This document shows positions 4,491-8,237 of a DNA stretch of 8,237 nt, one piece after another (the stretch's first letter is position 1; every line of letters begins with the position of its first letter). This DNA is from Kiritimatiellia bacterium (GTDB taxonomy: Bacteria > Verrucomicrobiota > Kiritimatiellia > RFP12 > UBA1067). Where the stretch lies: the NCBI GenBank assembly GCA_017459225.1, contig JAFUDL010000128.1:1-8237 (forward strand). The letters run 5' to 3'. The translations under genes were made by a program, and so were the position numbers. The notes under the pieces are model-generated. The model ran no database searches. It was not told where the DNA came from and worked only from the letters and a program-made list of their open reading frames with translations.

Positions 4491-6212
4491 TCAGCAGCTG
4501 GCGAGCAGCTCGAGGATGGCGGCGGGGGCCTCTGCTGGAGGAACGATCTTCATCGCCTCCTTCGGGTCCTTGCGCGCCTTGATTTCCACGCCGCCCTTGG
4601 CGAGCCCCTTTGCGCCAACGACCACGCGCACGGTGAAGCCGATGAGGTCTGCGTCCTTGAACGTCACGCCGGGACGCTCCTCGCGGTCGTCCACGATCAC
4701 GTCCACGCCCTTCTCCTCAAGCTGCGCCTCGAGTTCCGCAGCCACATTCGCGACGGACTCGTCCGCCGGGTCAAGAAGATCGATCACCACCTGGTACGGA
4801 GCGACTGCCGAAGGCCAGATGATGCCGTCCTTGTCGTGGCTCTGCTCGATGACGGCCTGCAAGGTGCGGCTTATGCCGATTCCGTAGCAGCCCATCACCA
4901 TCGTCTTCTCCTTGAGGTCGTCGGTCTTGAAGACTGCGTTGAAGGCGTCGGCGTACTTCGTGCCGAGCTTGAACACGTGGCCCACCTCGATGCCGCGGCG
5001 GATGGCCATCGTCTTGCCGCAGTGAGGGCAGATGTCGCCAGTCTGCGCGACCACGAGGTCGGCGAAGTCGGCATCGGCGAGACGCGTGTCGCGTGCGAGG
5101 TCGACGTTCTTGAGGTGGTAGTCGTCGCGGTTGGCGCCCGTGATGCAGCCACGCGCCCCTGCGAGGGACTGGTCGGCCACGATGCGCATCGCTGTGCATG
5201 CGGGCCTCACGGGGCCCACGCTGCCGGCGTTTGCGCCAGTGGCCTGGAGAACGGTCTCGTAGTCGGCGAGCTCGAGCTTCCTCACGCCGAGGAAGTGGCG
5301 CAGCTTCACGTCGTTCACGTCGCGGTCGCCCGGCACGCACACCATCACAGGCGTGCCGTCGGCCGAGTACACGAGCGACTTCACGAACGCGCTTCCCGGC
5401 ACGCCCATGAATGCGGAGACCTGGTCGATCGTCTTGGCGCCAGGGGTGTGCACCTCCTCGAAGTCAGGGCATGGGGCGTCGTCGCGCTTGGACACGCTGC
5501 GCTCCGCCTTCTCGAGATTGGCCGCATAGCCGCAGCCGTCGCAGAACGCGATGCCGTCCTCGCCGGAGTCGGCGAGCACGTGGAACTCGTGGGAGAACTT
5601 GCCGCCGATGTCGCCTGTATCGGCCTCCACGGGGTATGCCTTGAGGCCGCAGCGCGCGAAGATGCGCTTGTAGGCGTTGAACATCGCCATATAGCTTGCG
5701 TCGGCCGCGTCGAGCGAGACGTCGAAGGAATACGCGTCCTTCATCAGGAACTCCTTCGAGCGCATGAGGCCGAAGCGCGGGCGTATCTCGTCGCGGAACT
5801 TCCACTGGATCTGGTAGAGAGTGGCGGGCAGCTGGCGATAGGAGCTCACGATGTTCTTCGCGAGGTCGGTCACCACCTCCTCGGCCGTGGGGCTGAGGGC
5901 GTATTCGTGAGCGCCGCGGTCCTTGAGGTGGAAGAGCCCGGGGCCCATCGTCTCCCAGCGCCCGCTCGTCTTCCAGAGCTCGGCGGGCTGCAGGATCGGC
6001 ATCACGATCTCCTGCGCGCCGGCGCGGTCCATCTCCTCGCGCACGATTGCCGCTACCTTGTTGAGGGTGCGCATGCCGAGAGGCAGGTAGGTGTAGAGCC
6101 CGCCGGAAATCTTCTTCACGAGCGAGGCGCGCACAAGAAGCTTGTGCGAGTCGATCTCCGCGTCGCCAGGATCCTCGCGGAGAGTCTGTATCATCAGCTT
6201 AGTCCACTTCAT
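4491..6212 (-). CDS. proS: Prolyl-tRNA synthetase, bacterial type with editing (INS) domain
   Basis: ProRS charges tRNA-Pro with proline in the cytoplasm, using ATP and releasing PPi. The product is 573 residues, essentially the length of the E. coli enzyme, and complete. Class II landmarks are SPTAEE (108-112), motif 2 around R140 (FRDEIRPRFGLMRSKEF) and motif 3 GCYGIGISR (441-449, with C442 at the conserved active-site cysteine). The insertion domain between motifs 2 and 3 (about 220-410) keeps mischarged-Ala editing residues: K278 (FVKSL), the GSVGP loop (330-334) and H366 (DYHLKNVD). It also has two CxxC pairs (C224/C227 and C395/C398), as in many non-enterobacterial ProRS proteins; they may bind zinc. 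The C-terminal anticodon-binding domain runs from about 472. GGAG lies 8 bases before the ATG, and the gene starts 14 bases after the mazG stop, so it is co-transcribed with mazG. No T-box or other leader fits in that gap. Confidence 0.97.
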   Translation of the reverse strand: MKWTKLMIQTLREDPGDAEIDSHKLLVRASLVKKISGGLYTYLPLGMRTLNKVAAIVREEMDRAGAQEIVMPILQPAELWKTSGRWETMGPGLFHLKDRGAHEYALSPTAEEVVTDLAKNIVSSYRQLPATLYQIQWKFRDEIRPRFGLMRSKEFLMKDAYSFDVSLDAADASYMAMFNAYKRIFARCGLKAYPVEADTGDIGGKFSHEFHVLADSGEDGIAFCDGCGYAANLEKAERSVSKRDDAPCPDFEEVHTPGAKTIDQVSAFMGVPGSAFVKSLVYSADGTPVMVCVPGDRDVNDVKLRHFLGVRKLELADYETVLQATGANAGSVGPVRPACTAMRIVADQSLAGARGCITGANRDDYHLKNVDLARDTRLADADFADLVVAQTGDICPHCGKTMAIRRGIEVGHVFKLGTKYADAFNAVFKTDDLKEKTMVMGCYGIGISRTLQAVIEQSHDKDGIIWPSAVAPYQVVIDLLDPADESVANVAAELEAQLEEKGVDVIVDDREERPGVTFKDADLIGFTVRVVVGAKGLAKGGVEIKARKDPKEAMKIVPPAEAPAAILELLASC

Positions 6213-6226
6213 CGTAATTGCTCCAT

Positions 6227-7036
6227 TTAATTTTCAGTTACGCCGCCTTCTGCGGCCTTTGCGGCGTCCCAGAGGGCGTCCATCTCGGCGAGCGTCATCG
6301 CCTTGAGGTCGCGTCCTTCGGCCTTTGCTGCCGCCTCCACGGCGCGGAAGCGCCGCGCAAACTTGGCGGTGGTGCCTTCGAGGGCGCTCTCGGCGTCCAC
6401 CTTCAGGTGGCGCGCGAGGTTTGCGACTGCGAAGAGCAGGTCGCCCAGCTCCTCCTTCACGTGCGGGTCGAGGGAGGTGTCGGCGCTTGCGGCCACGGCC
6501 TCGTCGAGCTCGGCGGCCTCCTCGCGGATCTTCTCGCGCGGGCCATCGGCGTCCTTCCAGTCGAAGCCCACGCGTGCGGCCTTCTCCTGCGTGCGCTGGG
6601 CCTTGAGGAGGCCTGGCAGCACGGGCGGCACGCCGTCGAGGGCGCTGTGGCGGCTCTCCTTGCGGTGCTCCTGCTGCTTGATCTGCTCCCAGTTCTTCAG
6701 CACGGTCGCAGGGTCGCGCGCCACCACGTCGCCGAACACGTGCGGGTGGCGGCGCACGAGCTTGTCGGAGATGGCGTTCGCCACGTCGTCGAACGTGAAG
6801 CGCCCCTCCTGCTCGGCCATCACGCACTGGAACATCACCTGGAGGAGCACGTCGCCGAGCTCCTCCACGTGATTGGCCTTGTCCTCGGGATGGTCCATCG
6901 CGGCGAGGAGCTCGTACGTCTCCTCGAGAACGCAGGGCTTGAGCGTCTCAAGCGTCTGGACCTTGTCCCATGGACAGCCCGTCTCCGGATCGCGGAGACG
7001 GGTCATTATGGCATGCAGTCTCTCGATGCCCGTCAT
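6227..7036 (-). CDS. mazG: Nucleoside triphosphate pyrophosphohydrolase MazG
   Basis: MazG hydrolyses (d)NTPs to NMP and PPi, cleaning non-canonical nucleotides and modulating ppGpp-linked stress in E. coli. From the ATG at 7036 the product is 269 residues, close to E. coli MazG, and begins MTGIERLHAIMTRLRDPETG followed by CPWD, the family's usual N-terminus. The in-frame upstream start (7096) would overlap the preceding gene and add untypical residues. Both tandem MazG domains are intact, each with the EExxE...ExxD metal site: EETYE (38-42) with EELGD (58-62), and EEAAE (172-176) with EELGD (195-199). It begins 13 bases after the HAD-like gene and ends 14 before proS. The Shine-Dalgarno is weak (a GGCGGG run), so translational coupling to the upstream gene is plausible. 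Confidence 0.95.
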   Translation of the reverse strand: MTGIERLHAIMTRLRDPETGCPWDKVQTLETLKPCVLEETYELLAAMDHPEDKANHVEELGDVLLQVMFQCVMAEQEGRFTFDDVANAISDKLVRRHPHVFGDVVARDPATVLKNWEQIKQQEHRKESRHSALDGVPPVLPGLLKAQRTQEKAARVGFDWKDADGPREKIREEAAELDEAVAASADTSLDPHVKEELGDLLFAVANLARHLKVDAESALEGTTAKFARRFRAVEAAAKAEGRDLKAMTLAEMDALWDAAKAAEGGVTEN

Positions 7037-7049
7037 TTCGCGCGCCCGC

Positions 7050-7736
7050 CTACTCCATGTGCAGCATGCGGAACACAATGGCGGCAAGCGAAGCATCGAA
7101 CTGCTCCGCCACCGCGTCCGCGCCGCCGAAGTCCTGATAAGCCACGTGGTCGTGCACGATCGCGAGCGCGCTCATGCCTGCCACGAGAGCGCTCTTCACG
7201 CCCTTGCCGGAGCCCGTTACGGCCGCCGAGAGCTTCTCGATGAGGCCGTTCTGGCTGCACGCGCGGCGCCAGGCGTCCCACTTGCAGTTGCCATACGTGT
7301 TGGACGGTTCGGCGTATGTGACCACCAGCGCGGGGTCGAACTCGGCGAGCGCGGCCTTGAGCGGCTCGACGTCCGAGCGCGTGGCCACAACCACCTTCAC
7401 GCCCTTGTCGACGAGCGCCTTCACGAACGCCTTGAATCCGGGCGTGACGGCCTGCACCGCCTGCGTGCCGAGAGCCGCGCGGAACGCTTCCGCGAGCTCC
7501 TGGGCCACCTTCGCCGCGTCGGCCTTCGACCCAAGGAACTCGAAGAGCTCGCTGAGACCGCCCTGGTAGTTGCCGCCCACAAGGCGCATCGCCTCAAGCT
7601 TGACCGTGAGGTCGACGCCGTGCCCATTGAGCACCTTCTTGGCCGTCTCGAACAGCAGCTGGGATCCGTCTATCGCCGTGAAGTCGAACTCCACCACGAC
7701 TCCGCGCTGCAGCGCATTCTTGTTTTCTTCTGCCAT
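7050..7736 (-). CDS. Degenerate HAD-fold protein, probably not a phosphatase
   Basis: The product is 228 residues, cytoplasmic (no signal or span). The layout resembles a beta-phosphoglucomutase-like HAD: a motif I strand VVVEFDFTAID (13-23), a helical cap to about 95, motif II VVVATRS (115-121), a candidate motif III Lys152 (NCKWDAW), and a motif IV strand ALVAGMSALAI (183-193). Compared with the DxDGTLxD consensus, the nucleophile Asp is Glu16, the Gly is Phe19, and D18, T20 and D23 remain. In motif IV the GDSxxD acids are Met188 and Ala192. Loss of the nucleophile and both Mg-binding acids argues against normal phosphatase or mutase chemistry. A binding, regulatory or scaffold role is inference. 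AGGGGA stands 8 bases before the ATG. It lies 35 bases after pfp and 13 before mazG. The fold assignment is moderately sure; no specific family is recognised. Confidence 0.75.
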   Translation of the reverse strand: MAEENKNALQRGVVVEFDFTAIDGSQLLFETAKKVLNGHGVDLTVKLEAMRLVGGNYQGGLSELFEFLGSKADAAKVAQELAEAFRAALGTQAVQAVTPGFKAFVKALVDKGVKVVVATRSDVEPLKAALAEFDPALVVTYAEPSNTYGNCKWDAWRRACSQNGLIEKLSAAVTGSGKGVKSALVAGMSALAIVHDHVAYQDFGGADAVAEQFDASLAAIVFRMLHME

Positions 7737-7742
7737 TTCAAC

Positions 7743-7765
7743 TATCCCCTAAAACTTTATCCCCT
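7743..7765 (-). repeat. Direct repeat of a Shine-Dalgarno-like 8-mer
   Basis: AGGGGATA occurs twice on the minus strand, at 7765-7758 and 7750-7743, 15 bases apart, within the 35-base gap after pfp. The downstream copy is correctly placed to be the ribosome binding site of the HAD-like gene. The upstream copy could be a standby site or simply a small duplication. Confidence 0.4.
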
Positions 7766-7771
7766 GTCTGC

Positions 7772-8237
7772 TCACTTCTTCACGACGCGCGTCTTGCGCG
7801 GACGCGGCTGGCCGATTTCCTTGAGCATCTTGCGGAAGCGGCTGTTGCGCACGTTGAAGGGCTTGCCGCCCTTGATGCGCTCGAACTCGCACGCGCGCAG
7901 CTCGTTGTGCTGCTCTTCGTCCTTGCCCACCACGCCGCCGATTCCGGCGAGCGCGCACTCCACCGCCTTGACAGCGCAGTCGTGGATGAGGCGAAGGTCC
8001 TTCTTGTTCGGCGCGGCCGCGCGAGCGAAGTAGCCGCTCTTGAACACCTGCGTCTTCTCGGCGCCGATCTTGGCCGCGAACTGCTTGGCGAAGTACTGGC
8101 CCACGTTCACCTTGTCGAGACGGGGGTGGCCGAACGCGTCGAGCGGGATCTCCTCGCCCTGCTTCTTGAGCTCGGCGATGATCTGCTTGACGCAGGCGCC
8201 CTCGCTCACGAAGATGTTCACGCAGTCTTACTTGTCC
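7772..8237 (-). CDS. pfp: PPi-dependent phosphofructokinase (PFP), C-terminal part, with an in-frame stop near the edge
   Basis: PFP reversibly phosphorylates fructose 6-phosphate with pyrophosphate instead of ATP. The visible 149-residue stretch from 8221 matches the C-terminal third of bacterial PFP: VNIFVSEGA, DAFGHPRLDKVNVGQYFAKQF, the hallmark KSGYFAR(A)A followed by N-DLRLI, VECALAGIGGVVGKDEE, and E-ERIKGGKPF. The N-terminal GGDD and catalytic TIDxD-type segments would lie beyond the right edge. The open reading begins with a GTG codon at 8221 that is really an internal Val (DCVNIF). The same frame continues upstream as GAC TGC after a TAA at 8230-8228, then AAG and GAC before the edge. 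The stop therefore falls inside the gene, either as a sequence error near a contig end or as a true nonsense mutation. The gene ends with TGA 35 bases before the HAD-like gene and probably leads the operon. Confidence 0.85.

Noticed and set aside
6213..6226. T-box or other leader upstream of proS
   Set aside because: Only 14 bases separate mazG and proS, far too short for a structured leader.
4164..6230. 688-codon plus-strand open frame
   Set aside because: It lies antisense to proS, which is complete and motif-bearing. The translation has no domain features and the typical shadow composition.
6218..8033. Long plus-strand frames of 341 and 386 codons
   Set aside because: They are antisense to mazG, the HAD-like gene and pfp. 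No recognisable motifs or ribosome sites.

Overview
All convincing genes in this window lie on the minus strand, so transcription runs from high to low coordinates. The right three quarters (about 2200-8237) is GC-rich, gene-dense and ordinary-looking. The left quarter is looser, partly more AT-rich, and holds small genes, hairpin repeats and a gene fragment. The mix of a PPi-dependent phosphofructokinase, a secreted CE15-type glucuronoyl esterase, GC-rich codon use and REP-like intergenic hairpins suggests a plant-fibre-associated bacterium of the PVC group (Kiritimatiellota/Verrucomicrobiota-like). That placement is inference from gene style; no marker gene proves it.

Right block, in transcription order: the C-terminal part of pfp (PPi-fructose-6-phosphate phosphotransferase; an in-frame TAA lies 8 bases from the window edge), a HAD-fold protein that has lost most catalytic residues, mazG (NTP pyrophosphohydrolase), proS (bacterial-type prolyl-tRNA synthetase with editing domain), an exported HAD phosphatase, and a CE15-type esterase with a signal peptide. 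Gaps are 35, 13, 14, 70 and 21 bases, consistent with one operon or two adjoining ones. MazG and ProRS release PPi and PFP uses it, a suggestive but unproven link. The last two products are exported and probably act outside the cytoplasm.

Left block: a 98-residue single-span membrane protein candidate with a sigma70-like promoter placed so that its transcript would be leaderless; a 202-residue cysteine-rich lipoprotein of unknown function in visibly lower-GC DNA; a doubtful 60-residue membrane ORF; an 88-bp pair of inverted hairpins built to one consensus, resembling a REP/BIME element; and, running off the left edge, an open frame that encodes the target-recognition region and motifs IX-X of a C5-cytosine DNA methyltransferase without the catalytic half.

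The most interesting items are the paired REP-like hairpins beside the truncated (or split) methyltransferase, the degenerate HAD protein in the pfp-mazG interval, the Glu-to-Gln change at the usual acid position of the CE15 esterase, and the in-frame stop in pfp. I did not see a CRISPR array, tRNA, rRNA, transposase or complete defence system.
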